A DNA stretch of 53,174 bases. Origin: Gp22-AA3 sp964384905 (GTDB lineage Bacteria > Acidobacteriota > Polarisedimenticolia > Gp22-AA2). The DNA lies in the NCBI GenBank assembly GCA_964384905.1, contig CAYLND010000007.1:1-53174 (forward strand). Reading direction: 5' to 3'. A program made the translations under genes and the position numbers. Below are positions 1 to 7,652 of the stretch, in pieces (positions within the stretch are counted from its first letter, which is position 1; each line of letters begins with the position of its first letter). Under the pieces are notes generated by a model, which saw only the letters and a list, made by a program, of their open reading frames with translations, had not been told where the DNA came from and searched no databases.

Positions 1-387
1 TCGATCGCGGAATACGCGACCGCCGAGGCCCACACGTTTCTTGGCTGGACCTATAGCTTCCAGGGACGCTACGAGGAAGCGATCGAGGAGTGCAAGCTCG
101 CCATCACCGTCGATCCGAAATTCGGGAACCCGTACAACGACATTGGCTCCTACCTGATTCATCTCGGTCGGATCGACCAGGCCATCCCCTGGCTCGAGCT
201 GGCGAAGAAGGCGCCCCGGTACGAGCCGCGCCACTTTCCCTACCTCAACCTCTACCGGGCCTACGCCAAGATGGGGCAGATGGACAAGGCGCAGCGCGAG
301 CTGCAGCAGGCCCTGTTCATCCAGCAGACGCTGGAGCAGCAGACGGGTGCGGTCGAGGAGGAGACCGGCGGCGGGGGCGTGAACTGA
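1..387 (+). CDS. TPR-repeat protein, C-terminal fragment (5' end outside window)
   Basis: The frame is open from base 1 to TGA at 385-387, giving 128 residues with no start in the window. The reading shows helix-turn-helix TPR signatures (AEAHTFLGWTYSFQGRYEEA, then GNPYNDIGSYLIHLGRIDQA, then YLNLYRAYAKMGQMDKAQ), so about three TPR units remain. The tail is Gln/Glu/Gly-rich and looks unstructured. TPR arrays mediate protein-protein contacts; the partner and the N-terminal part are not visible, so no specific role can be given. The gene converges on the glutamate dehydrogenase gene with only about 22 bp between stop codons and no clear intrinsic terminator. Confidence 0.85.
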   Translation, partial: SIAEYATAEAHTFLGWTYSFQGRYEEAIEECKLAITVDPKFGNPYNDIGSYLIHLGRIDQAIPWLELAKKAPRYEPRHFPYLNLYRAYAKMGQMDKAQRELQQALFIQQTLEQQTGAVEEETGGGGVN

Positions 388-409
388 CGGCGGTCGCCGC
401 GGCGCTCGC

Positions 410-1843
410 TCAGGGGAAGACCCCCATCTCCATGTAGCTGCGCGCCACCTTCCGGATCGCCACGGCAAAGGCGGCGGTGCGCAGATCGGTCAGGCGCGGG
501 TCTTTGTCGAGCGCCTCGCGGATCTCGCGGTAGGCATTCTGCATCGTGCCCTCGAGTCCCGAGTTCACCAGGTCGACCTCGTCCGCGCCCTTCAGCAGCT
601 CGCGGCGGCGCTGGTCGGGGACGGCCTTCCCGGTGACCTGCTCGAAGGTCGCGATCAGCCTGTCCCGGTAGATCTCGTCCAGCCGTTTCTCCATCCGCCC
701 GTAGCGGATGTGGGACAGGTTCTTGGTCCACTCGAAATAGGAGACCGTGACGCCGCCGGCGTTCAGGAAAATGTCGGGGATCACCAGGATGCCGCGGCCG
801 TTCAGCTTCTCGTCGGCTCCCAGCGTCGTCGGGCCGTTGGCCGCCTCGGCGATCATCTTCGTCCTGACGCGGTCGACGTTGTCGAGGGCGATCTGGTTCT
901 CCAGGGCCGAGGGGATCAGGATGTCGCACTCGATCTCGAGGACGTCGCGCGGCCCCGGCAGCTCCTTCGCGCCCGGAAAGCCCCGCAAGCCGCCGGTCCT
1001 GTCACGGTGCTCGGAGAGCTGCGCCACGTTCAGGCCATCCGCGTTGTAGGCGCCGCCGTTCACGTCGCCGATGGCGATCACGCGGCAGCCGTCCTCCTCG
1101 GACAGGAAGCGGGCGACGTGGTAGCCGACGTTGCCGAATCCCTGGACGGCGACGCGCTTGCCCTCCAGTCCGCCCGCCAGCCCGAACTTCTTCATGTCGC
1201 TCTTGTTCTTGAACGCCTCGCGGATGCCGTACTGCACGCCGCGCCCGGTCGCCTCTTTGCGGCCCCGGATGCCGCCCTGAGTGACCGGTTTTCCCGTGAC
1301 GCACGCGAGCGAGTCGACCTGGTTCGGGGTCAGGGCCTCGTAGGTGTCGGCGATCCAGGCCATCTCCTGCTCGCCGGTCCCGAGATCGGGAGCCGGCACG
1401 TTGATGCCCGGTCCGATGAAGTTCTTGCGCACCAGCTCGGCCGTGTAGCGGCGCGTGATGTGCTCGATCTGCTCGCGCGTGTACTTCTTCGGGCTGAAGC
1501 AGATCCCGCCCTTCGAGCCGCCGAACGGCACGTCGACGATGGCGCACTTGTAGGTCATCAGGGCGGCCAGCGCCATGACCTCCTCCTGGGTGACCATCTC
1601 GCTGTAGCGGATTCCTCCCTTGGTCGGCTTGCGATGCTGCGAGTGCTCGGCCCGCCAGGCCTGGAAGATCTCGTAGCGATCCCCGATGCGCACGGGGAAC
1701 TGCATGTAGTAGACGGCGTTGCACGCCTTGATTTGATCCAGGAGCCCCTTCGGGACGTCCAGCGTCGCCGCCGCCTTGTCGAACTGGCGGCTGACGATGT
1801 TCCACAGATTCAGATCCTCGCCGGCTGCCTTGCGGTTCTGCAT
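410..1843 (-). CDS. gdhA: Glu/Leu/Phe/Val-family dehydrogenase, probable glutamate dehydrogenase
   Basis: A cytoplasmic protein of 477 residues of the hexameric NAD(P)-dependent glutamate dehydrogenase family, which interconverts glutamate with 2-oxoglutarate and ammonia. Visible motifs are the substrate-binding KPTKGGIRY (about 72-80), the catalytic-lysine segment VDVPFGGSKGGI (about 103-114) and the Rossmann motif GFGNVG in the second half. I chose ATG at 1843 because homology to the family begins there and a G-rich Shine-Dalgarno-like run lies upstream; the frame stays open 21 codons further to 1906 but that extension looks non-coding. Cofactor preference (NAD or NADP) cannot be read by eye. 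It is a single-gene unit next to a tRNA gene on the opposite strand. A close leucine or phenylalanine dehydrogenase is less likely given the length and the GGSKGG segment. Confidence 0.92.
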   Translation of the reverse strand: MQNRKAAGEDLNLWNIVSRQFDKAAATLDVPKGLLDQIKACNAVYYMQFPVRIGDRYEIFQAWRAEHSQHRKPTKGGIRYSEMVTQEEVMALAALMTYKCAIVDVPFGGSKGGICFSPKKYTREQIEHITRRYTAELVRKNFIGPGINVPAPDLGTGEQEMAWIADTYEALTPNQVDSLACVTGKPVTQGGIRGRKEATGRGVQYGIREAFKNKSDMKKFGLAGGLEGKRVAVQGFGNVGYHVARFLSEEDGCRVIAIGDVNGGAYNADGLNVAQLSEHRDRTGGLRGFPGAKELPGPRDVLEIECDILIPSALENQIALDNVDRVRTKMIAEAANGPTTLGADEKLNGRGILVIPDIFLNAGGVTVSYFEWTKNLSHIRYGRMEKRLDEIYRDRLIATFEQVTGKAVPDQRRRELLKGADEVDLVNSGLEGTMQNAYREIREALDKDPRLTDLRTAAFAVAIRKVARSYMEMGVFP

Positions 1844-1977
1844 CGGGAGCCCCCCGGTCGATTCACGCGTGCCGCGTATCCTCGCACAGTCATGGCGTGC
1901 GCTCAAGACCGCGACGCCTCCCCTCGCTCCGAACGGCCCGGGGCAGAGGCGTGCATCGCACCAGGCCGTGCTCTATA

Positions 1978-1983
1978 TATAAT
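1978..1983 (+). promoter_or_regulatory. -10 element for the tRNA gene
   Basis: A perfect TATAAT sits 18 bp upstream of the tRNA 5' end within a short TA-rich run. No convincing -35 hexamer is found 16-18 bp upstream, so only the -10 is called. Confidence 0.5.
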
Positions 1984-2001
1984 GATGCGTTCCGCCCCCG
2001 C

Positions 2002-2076
2002 GGGCCCATAGCTCAGCCTGGTAAGAGCAGCTGACTCATAATCAGTTGGTCCCTGGTTCGAATCCAGGTGGGCCCA
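2002..2076 (+). tRNA. tRNA with CAU anticodon (elongator Met or Ile2)
   Basis: A 75-nt cloverleaf: acceptor GGGCCCA (2002-2008) pairs with TGGGCCC (2069-2075), the D arm is GCTC/GAGC, the anticodon stem encloses loop CTCATAA with anticodon CAT at 2037-2039, and the T arm is CCTGG-TTCGAAT-CCAGG. The discriminator is A2076 and the genome continues CCG, so the terminal CCA is not fully encoded. A CAU anticodon can be initiator Met, elongator Met or lysidine-modified tRNA-Ile2. The paired first acceptor base pair (G-C) argues against the initiator. The variable arm and CTCATAA loop fit either Ile2 or elongator Met, and I cannot separate them. Confidence 0.93.
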
Positions 2077-2146
2077 CCGCGGGACCACGTCCCGGGTCGG
2101 GATCCCAGCCCGCCCGGCCCGCTTCCATCATCGGGAGACTCCGGCC

Positions 2147-3022
2147 GTGAGCGTCATCGGGTGCCGGTCCGAGATCGCCCCGCTCCGCCGCGTCCTGCTG
2201 AAGCGTCCGGCGGACGCCTTCGTCGACGAGCGGCGCATCGAGGCGCAGTGGCGCGACCTGCGCTTCACGGGCCGGCCGGATCTCGGCCGCGCGGTGCGGG
2301 AGTACGAGCGCTTCGTCGAGCTTCTGAGGGAACCTGGAAACGACATCCTGTACCTGCCTCGCGACGACGCCACCGGCCTCGACTCGATTTATGTCCGCGA
2401 CGCCGTGGTCGTGACGCGCCGCGGCGTCGTTCTCTGCAACATGGGGAAAACACAGCGCCGCACCGAACCCCAGGCGGCGGCGCGCTTTTTCGAGACGGCC
2501 GGCATTCCGATCGCCGGGCGGATCGAGGGCGGTGGGCGTCTGGAGGGTGGGGATGTCGTCTTTCTGGACGAGCGGACCGTCGCGGTCGGCGAGGGCTACC
2601 GGACGAACGCGGAAGGGATCCGCCAGCTCCGGCAGATCCTGTCGGATGACGTCGACGAGGTGATCGCCGTGCCGCTGCCGCACTGGCAGGGTCCGGACGA
2701 CGTGTTCCACCTGATGTCGATCCTGAGCCCGATCGACGACGACCTGGCGCTGGTCTATGCGCGCCTTCTGCCGGTGCCGTTCCGCGAGCGGCTGCTGTCG
2801 CGCGGTCTCGAGCTTCTGGAGGTCCCGGACGAAGAGTTCGCGACCATGGCCTGCAACGTCCTGGCCCTCACGCCGGGACGCTGCGTCATACTGGGCGGGA
2901 ATCCGCGGACCGAGCGGCTCCTGCGGGGCGCGGGGTGCGAGGTAAGGACCTACGAGGGCAGGGAGATATCGCACAAGGGGGGCGGAGGACCGACCTGCCT
3001 GACACGGCCGCTTCTCAGGTGA
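2147..3022 (+). CDS. Dimethylarginine dimethylaminohydrolase / arginine deiminase-type guanidino hydrolase
   Basis: 291 residues, start GTG at 2147 with GGGAG about 10 bp upstream. It belongs to the pentein (amidinotransferase/deiminase) superfamily, which attacks the guanidino carbon of arginine derivatives with a Cys nucleophile. The catalytic elements are visible: EGGD at 133-136, His188 in DVFHLMSI, Asn237 in a MACNVLAL segment and the nucleophile Cys284 in GGPTCLTRP near the C-terminus. The size is closer to DDAH (about 255-290) than to arginine deiminase (about 400), so N,N-dimethylarginine hydrolysis to citrulline and dimethylamine is the likeliest reaction; another arginine-like substrate remains possible. 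It converges on the phytoene-dehydrogenase-like gene with only 3 bp between the two reading frames. Confidence 0.85.
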   Translation: MSVIGCRSEIAPLRRVLLKRPADAFVDERRIEAQWRDLRFTGRPDLGRAVREYERFVELLREPGNDILYLPRDDATGLDSIYVRDAVVVTRRGVVLCNMGKTQRRTEPQAAARFFETAGIPIAGRIEGGGRLEGGDVVFLDERTVAVGEGYRTNAEGIRQLRQILSDDVDEVIAVPLPHWQGPDDVFHLMSILSPIDDDLALVYARLLPVPFRERLLSRGLELLEVPDEEFATMACNVLALTPGRCVILGGNPRTERLLRGAGCEVRTYEGREISHKGGGGPTCLTRPLLR

Positions 3023-3025
3023 CGG

Positions 3026-4633
3026 TCAGCGCAGCTGCCGGGTCTTCCAGTCCTTGAGAATCTGCCGCGCCGCGTTGTAGCCCGGGGCCCCGGTGACGCC
3101 GCCGCCCGGGTGGGTCCCGGCGCCGCACAGATAGAGACCCCGAATCGGCGTGCGATAGCGCGCCCATCCGGGGACCGGCCGGCCGAGGAAGAGCTGGCCC
3201 AGATTGAGATCCCCGTGGAAGATGTTCCCCTCGGTGAGACCGAAGCGGGCTTCGAGGTCGACCGGCGACAGGATGTCGCGCGCCAGGACCGAAGCCTTGA
3301 ACCCGGGGGCGACCTCGTCGATCGCCCGGGTGACCCGGTCGGCCAGAGCCTCGCGCTCGACGCCCCAATCACCGTCCCGGAGATGATACGGCGCGTACTG
3401 GACGAAGGCGGTCAGGACGGCGCGTCCGGGCGGAGCGAGGGTCGGGTCGACATGCGTCGGGACGACGCAGTCGACGTACGGCTGGCTCGAGGCCCGGCCG
3501 TGCTTCGCCTCGTCCCAGGCACGCTCGTGGTACTCGACTCCGTGGCAGACCGTGAAGTCGGACTTCTCCGCCGGCGAGAGCGACCGGCCGCCGCCAGGCC
3601 ACTGGGGGAGCACCGGCGCCTCGGACAGCGCGTAGTTGATCTTGGCGCAGGGTCCGGCCATCTTGATCCGCCGGACATCCTCGATGAAGCGTCCTTCGAG
3701 GTGGCGCGGCTCCACCAGCCCGAGGAACGTTCGCCGCGGGTCGGCGTTGCTCGTCACGACGCGCGCCCGGATCTCCTCACCCGAGCCGAGGACCACGCCG
3801 GAGGCCCGGCCGTTCTCGACCAGGATACGGGCGACTTCGGCCCGTGTGCGGATGACGGCGCCGCGCGCCCGGGCCGCCTTCGCGAGCGCCTCCGTGATCG
3901 TGCCCATCCCGCCGTGCACGTGACCCATGTACCCCTGTGACAGCTCGTCGCCGCCCGACATGCTGTGGAACATCAGCCCCGACGCCGAGCAGGGCGTCAT
4001 CGGTCCGTTGTGCGCGCCCAGGACGTTGGAGCAGCCGATCAGATTCTTCACCTCGGCCGACTCGAAGCGCGCGTCCACCAGATCCATGACGCTGGCGGTC
4101 AGGAACTGCACCAGCCGCCCCGCGTCCTCGTCGTCGAGCCGGCGCATCCGGAGACCGAGCCGGGCCAGATCCTTGAGCGAGGCCAGCCCGCCCTCGAGAG
4201 CGGGCGGCGCCTCCATGAAGAACGGCTCGAGGTGCGCCGCCAGCCGCTTGATCTCGGCGTCGAGCTCGAGATAGGCGCGGGCGTCGCGCGGCGAGAACGA
4301 CTCGATCCCCGCGGCGGTCCGGCGCGCGTCCTGGTACATGAACAGCGCCCGCCCGGTCCGGCTGGGAACGAACAGGAGAGGATCGCACGGCGTCATCCGG
4401 AGGCCGTACTGACCGAGCCCCAGGTCGCGGATCACCTCCGGGCGCATCATGCTGGCGATGTAGGCGGCGGTGGACGCGCGATAGCCCGGCGCGATCGTTT
4501 CGGTGACGCAGGCGCCGCCGACGAGATCGCGCCGCTCCAGGACCGAGACGCTCAGACCGGCCCGCGCCAGGAAACCGGCGGTGACCAGGCCGTTGTGCCC
4601 GCCGCCGATCACGACGACGTCGCAGGCGCTCAT
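3026..4633 (-). CDS. Phytoene dehydrogenase-like FAD-dependent oxidoreductase
   Basis: 535 residues starting at ATG 4633 with the dinucleotide-binding segment VVVIGGGHNGLVTAGFLARA at about 5-24. The C-terminus has LYLCGAGTHPGGGVTGAPG, the FAD-binding signature of the phytoene-desaturase/amine-oxidase (CrtI-like) family. Members of this subgroup (YLCGAGTHPGGG type) are often annotated carotenoid dehydrogenases, but many lie outside carotenoid clusters and their substrates are unknown; no other carotenoid gene is near. The start overlaps the stop of the upstream FAD oxidoreductase by four bases (ATGA), so the two are translationally coupled and probably act in one pathway. The frame is open well upstream but that part lies inside the neighbouring gene. 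Confidence 0.88.
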   Translation of the reverse strand: MSACDVVVIGGGHNGLVTAGFLARAGLSVSVLERRDLVGGACVTETIAPGYRASTAAYIASMMRPEVIRDLGLGQYGLRMTPCDPLLFVPSRTGRALFMYQDARRTAAGIESFSPRDARAYLELDAEIKRLAAHLEPFFMEAPPALEGGLASLKDLARLGLRMRRLDDEDAGRLVQFLTASVMDLVDARFESAEVKNLIGCSNVLGAHNGPMTPCSASGLMFHSMSGGDELSQGYMGHVHGGMGTITEALAKAARARGAVIRTRAEVARILVENGRASGVVLGSGEEIRARVVTSNADPRRTFLGLVEPRHLEGRFIEDVRRIKMAGPCAKINYALSEAPVLPQWPGGGRSLSPAEKSDFTVCHGVEYHERAWDEAKHGRASSQPYVDCVVPTHVDPTLAPPGRAVLTAFVQYAPYHLRDGDWGVEREALADRVTRAIDEVAPGFKASVLARDILSPVDLEARFGLTEGNIFHGDLNLGQLFLGRPVPGWARYRTPIRGLYLCGAGTHPGGGVTGAPGYNAARQILKDWKTRQLR

Positions 4634-5811
4634 GCCATGATCGGATCGTCTTTGTACAGCGATCGCAGGAGCCGCCCGCCGGCGAAGCGCTCGAAGCCGA
4701 GGGGCTCGATGTCGAGACTGGTCCTGCCGTCGAGGATGAGCTCGGCGATCAGGCGGCCGGTCACGGGGGACTCCTTGAAACCGTGCCCCGAGAAGCCGTA
4801 GCAGAGGATCATCCCCTCGAGACCGGGGGCCGCGCCCAGGACGGGATGGAAATCGGGGGTGCCCTCGAGAAGCCCCGCCCAGCCGCCGCGCGGCGTACCG
4901 CTGGCCAGGCGCGGCATCGCGCGCGCCAGACGCAGCGACACGTCCTCGATGTAGTGATCGGACGGCTGCGTCGGGTAGCCGTCGGCGTCGAGGTCGCCCT
5001 TGAAGTACGTGCTTCCCTCGGCGACCACGGTGTGACCCGTTCCCTCGGGGCGGAAGGACAGTCCGTTGACGAAATCGTAGACGCTGGGCGTGTCGATCGG
5101 ATAGGTGTCGGGCGCCTGCACGCGAATCACCGCCTCCTCGATCAGCTCGAGCTTGAGCGGCAGCTCGAGTCCGACCATGCGGCCGACCCGATCGGCCCAC
5201 GGTCCGGCGGCGTTCACCACGACGCGGGTCGCGATGCGGCCCGCCGGCGTCAGCACGCCGGTCACGCGCCCGCGCTCCGTCTCGATCCCCGTGGCCGGCG
5301 TGTTCTGCAGGATCGTCGCGCCGCGCTCACGGGCGCGCGCGGCGAAAGCGACGGTCGAGCCGTAGCCGTCGCCGTACCCGGCGTTCTCCTCGAACGCGAA
5401 GGCGACGGCTCCCTCCGTGTTCAACCCGGGCACGCGCTCGCGCGCCTCCCGTTCGTCGATCAGGCGTGTCGGGACGCCGTGCCGCTGGCCCAGGGCGACG
5501 TTGTGGCGCAGAGCCTCCTGGTCCTTGGAGGTGACCATGTAGACCAGCCCGCACTGCACCCAGCCGGAATGCCCGCCGACGACCTGGTCGAAGGTCGCGA
5601 AGAAGTCGCGCCCCTGCCGGGCGATCTCGGTCACCAGATCGGTCGAGTAGTGCTGCCGGATCATGCCGCCGGTGCGGCCGCTGCAGCCGCTGGCGAGCGT
5701 GTCCTTCTCCAGCACCACGACGTCGGTGTGGCCGCGCCCCGTCAGGTGATAGGCGATCGACGCCCCCTGGATGCCGCCTCCGATGATCACCACATCCGCC
5801 GTGTGTGACAT
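4630..5811 (-). CDS. FAD-dependent oxidoreductase, DAO family (sarcosine/glycine/D-amino-acid oxidase-like)
   Basis: 393 residues. The N-terminus VVIIGGGIQGASIAYHL is the ADP-binding fold of DAO-family flavoenzymes. The segment GCSGRTGGMIRQHY is typical of sarcosine-oxidase beta-subunit-like proteins (flavin attachment or contact region). Near the C-terminus, GLEGMILCYGFSGHGFKESP matches the second FAD motif of the family. These enzymes oxidise secondary or primary amines of small amino acids. No sarcosine oxidase alpha, gamma or delta subunits are nearby, so a single-chain oxidase or dehydrogenase is inferred and the substrate is undetermined. It is the first gene of a two-gene unit overlapping the phytoene-dehydrogenase-like gene by 4 bp. 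A G-rich run about 13 bp upstream of the ATG may serve as ribosome-binding site. Confidence 0.88.
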   Translation of the reverse strand: MSHTADVVIIGGGIQGASIAYHLTGRGHTDVVVLEKDTLASGCSGRTGGMIRQHYSTDLVTEIARQGRDFFATFDQVVGGHSGWVQCGLVYMVTSKDQEALRHNVALGQRHGVPTRLIDEREARERVPGLNTEGAVAFAFEENAGYGDGYGSTVAFAARARERGATILQNTPATGIETERGRVTGVLTPAGRIATRVVVNAAGPWADRVGRMVGLELPLKLELIEEAVIRVQAPDTYPIDTPSVYDFVNGLSFRPEGTGHTVVAEGSTYFKGDLDADGYPTQPSDHYIEDVSLRLARAMPRLASGTPRGGWAGLLEGTPDFHPVLGAAPGLEGMILCYGFSGHGFKESPVTGRLIAELILDGRTSLDIEPLGFERFAGGRLLRSLYKDDPIMA

Positions 5812-5922
5812 GCCGCGAACCGCCCCCCTCGAGAACTCCGTGGAGCCGCCGTCCTGATGGGAAGCCGAGAGAATACCATCGGTTTTGCATCGCCCATCAA
5901 GGTTTCAGGATGTGGCCTTCGG

Positions 5923-5969
5923 ACCGGGCGACGCACGCGGCGGCCGTGACGTCATGCCGATCGCCCGGT
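5923..5969. repeat. 9-bp inverted repeat with a central palindrome
   Basis: ACCGGGCGA (5923-5931) and its exact complement TCGCCCGGT (5961-5969) enclose 29 bp that contain the palindrome TGACGTCA. It could be an operator or a hairpin, but there is no supporting second copy. Confidence 0.45.
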
Positions 5970-6052
5970 AGGGGACGCCGCCGGGCGCGGCTCTCCTCGT
6001 CGGCGCCTCCGGCCGCCTGCATCCGCGGGGGCGCGGGAAGGTCACACGCGCG

Positions 6053-6061
6053 TGCTATAAT
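6053..6061 (+). promoter_or_regulatory. Extended -10 promoter element (TGnTATAAT)
   Basis: TG at 6053-6054, one base, then a perfect TATAAT at 6056-6061. No good -35 exists at 17 bp, but the extended -10 TG compensates for that in known sigma70 promoters. The predicted start is near 6068. Confidence 0.6.
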
Positions 6062-6067
6062 CCTGGC

Positions 6068-6235
6068 CCTTCGGACAGGCTCCATTCCCTGGGGATCCCC
6101 TTGAAGCTGCCTCTCCCCATCGCCGACACCGCCGCCCGCACAAGGGAGTGGCCCGGCGGTTCGCCGGGCCGAGACGGGCTCCTGGCCGGCGGCCGGGGCT
6201 CCGGGGTGCTTCCGCGAGGAGGCACCTCTTTTTTT
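6068..6235 (+). ncRNA. Candidate structured small RNA or attenuator leader
   Basis: About 168 nt between an extended -10 promoter and an intrinsic terminator, with no convincing coding sequence. Predicted helices by eye: CCATTCCCT pairs with AGGGAGTGG (9 bp, one wobble), GGCCCGGCG pairs with CGCCGGGCC around a GTT loop, CCTGGCC pairs with GGCCGGG, and the terminator hairpin closes the 3' end. The zinc-ribbon gene starts 51 bp after the terminator, so the element is either an independent small RNA or a leader that attenuates that operon. Length and layout are in the range of 6S RNA, but I could not show the closing 5'-3' stem. It lacks SRP, tmRNA and RNase P core motifs. Confidence 0.4.
6205..6235 (+). 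terminator. Intrinsic terminator
   Basis: Nine-bp stem GGTGCTTCC / GGAGGCACC (one G-T wobble) with a GCGA tetraloop at 6214-6217, followed by TCTTTTTTT to 6235. It lies 51 bp upstream of the zinc-ribbon gene start and on its strand, so it ends a transcript that begins near 6068. Confidence 0.85.
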
Positions 6236-6285
6236 ATGTCCCGGCCCCGCGTCTCATCGCGCCCGCGCGGGAGGTGTCGCACGGC

Positions 6286-7035
6286 ATGAACGACGATCTG
6301 CGCCGCCTCGTCCGCGTCCAGGAGATCATGATGGTCGTCGAAGAGCTCCGGGAGAAGATCGCCGCGATCCCCGCCGAGGTGGCCCGTCTCGAGAAGGAGC
6401 TGCTCGCCGCCCAGAAGGATTCCGCCGCCGAGCGCGCCCGCGTCGGCGAGCTCAGCAAGGATCGCCGGCGGCTGGAGATGGAGCTCATGGGCATCGAGTC
6501 GAAGATCGCGAAATACCAGTCGCAGCTCCTCGAGGTCAAGACCAACAAGGAGTACCAGGCGATGCAGCACGAGATCGAGGCCTGCCGCGCCGAGCGCGCC
6601 GCCCATGACGAGAAGATCCTCCTGGAGATGGACGAGAGCGAGAAACGCAATGCCGCGCTGCGGGCGATGGATCAGACCCTCGAGCGCAAGGGGCGGGAGA
6701 CCCTGCAGGGCAAGGCGCGGCTCGATGAGGAGGCGCAGGAGCTGGGGCGCCGGGTCGCGGCGCTCGAGAGCGAGCGCCAGGAGGTCATGACGGGCGTTTC
6801 GCCCGCATACCTCGACCCCTTCGTGAAGGTGGCGCGCCAGCGCAAGGGCCTGGCGCTCGTCGCCGTGCGGGACGAGCGCTGCGGAGGCTGCCACGTGCGC
6901 GTGATGCCCAAGCTGATCCAGCAGGTGCGCCGGGCGACGGGTCTGATCGCCTGCGACTCGTGCAAGCGGTTCCTCTACGTTCCCGACGAGCCATCCCCGG
7001 TCGCAGGGGCGGGCGCCGAGTCGCCGGCCCAGTGA
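6286..7035 (+). CDS. Coiled-coil protein with C4 zinc ribbon
   Basis: 249 residues from ATG 6286, with GGGAGGTG about 10 bp upstream; the frame is open further 5' but crosses the terminator. Residues about 10-170 are a charged heptad coiled coil holding the family signature VKTNKEYQAMQHEIE (85-99). The C-terminus is a zinc ribbon with Cys199, Cys202, Cys223 and Cys226. This matches the widespread C4-type zinc ribbon/CdsZ-like family often found beside Nif3-like and RNase HI genes; its role, possibly nucleic-acid or translation linked, is poorly known. Its TGA overlaps the GTG start of the RNase HI gene, implying coupling. Confidence 0.88.
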   Translation: MNDDLRRLVRVQEIMMVVEELREKIAAIPAEVARLEKELLAAQKDSAAERARVGELSKDRRRLEMELMGIESKIAKYQSQLLEVKTNKEYQAMQHEIEACRAERAAHDEKILLEMDESEKRNAALRAMDQTLERKGRETLQGKARLDEEAQELGRRVAALESERQEVMTGVSPAYLDPFVKVARQRKGLALVAVRDERCGGCHVRVMPKLIQQVRRATGLIACDSCKRFLYVPDEPSPVAGAGAESPAQ

Positions 7036-7592
7036 GCGGCAGGACGCCCCGGCGCCCGACCGGGCGCAAGGCCCGCGCCGTTCCCCGGTCCCGCAGGAAG
7101 GCGCCCGCGCGAGCGACCGTCGGCGTCGCTCTGGTCGCCCACATCGACGGCGGGGCGCGCGGCAATCCCGGTCCCGCGGGGTACGGCGTGCGCGTCGACG
7201 ACGCGGAGGGCAGGATGGTAGCCGAGCTCTACGGCTATCTCGGCACCGCCACCAACAACACCGCCGAGTACGCCGCGCTCCTGGCGCTCCTGGAATACGC
7301 CGTGCAGGCGGGGGCGGCCTCCGTCCGCGTCCTGTCCGATTCCGAGCTCCTGGTCCGCCAGATCAGCGGCGAGTACCGGGTGAAGCATCCGGCCCTGCAG
7401 GTATTGCACGGCGAGGCCAGACGATTGATCGCCGCGCTGCCGTCCGTGAGCCTCGAGCACGTGCCGCGCGAGCAGAACGTCGCGGCCGACGCGCTGGCGA
7501 ACCGCGCCATGAACCTGCGGCAGAGCTCCGGACCTCTTCCGGACATCCTGCACAGCCTGCCGCCCATCACGTTCCTGCCGCGCATCCACTAG
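7032..7592 (+). CDS. rnhA: Ribonuclease HI family protein
   Basis: 186 residues from GTG 7032, which overlaps the upstream stop codon (GTGA). A basic N-terminal tail of about 30 residues (Arg/Lys-rich) precedes the RNase H fold. All four acidic catalytic positions are visible: Asp39 in HIDGGARGNPGPAGYG, Glu79 in NNTAEY, Asp103 in LSDSELL and Asp153 in NVAADALANRAM. RNase HI cleaves RNA in RNA-DNA hybrids; this single-domain type (reverse-transcriptase-like) commonly sits beside the zinc-ribbon coiled-coil gene. The basic tail may aid hybrid binding. The GTG choice rests on the overlap and on the absence of other starts before the fold. Confidence 0.9.
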   Translation: MSGRTPRRPTGRKARAVPRSRRKAPARATVGVALVAHIDGGARGNPGPAGYGVRVDDAEGRMVAELYGYLGTATNNTAEYAALLALLEYAVQAGAASVRVLSDSELLVRQISGEYRVKHPALQVLHGEARRLIAALPSVSLEHVPREQNVAADALANRAMNLRQSSGPLPDILHSLPPITFLPRIH

Positions 7593-7616
7593 AGGCGCGC
7601 GCGGCCCGATCGCGGT

Positions 7617-7644
7617 TTGACAGGGACGCGCCCCTCACTATATT
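7617..7644 (+). promoter_or_regulatory. Sigma70-type promoter for yggS
   Basis: TTGACA (7617-7622), a 16-bp spacer, then TATATT (7639-7644). The predicted start (about 7651-7653) coincides with the yggS ATG at 7653, so the transcript would be leaderless. Confidence 0.65.
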
Positions 7645-7652
7645 TGTTGCGT

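Larger units (their letters stand above)
5812..6067. other. Intergenic region upstream of a divergent gene pair
   Basis: No gene is supported here. It lies between the start of the minus-strand FAD oxidoreductase gene and the plus-strand leader RNA start. It holds a 9-bp inverted repeat (5923-5931 with 5961-5969) and the extended -10 element at 6053-6061. On the minus strand a TTGATG and TATTCT pair with a 19-bp spacer lies upstream of the oxidoreductase gene; the spacing is too long to call a promoter. Confidence 0.6.

Noticed and set aside
5812..6285. RNase P RNA gene, since rnpB often lies near zinc-ribbon/RNase HI genes
   Set aside because: The conserved P4 core (GAGGAAAGTC-like) is absent on both strands, and the terminated transcript is too short.
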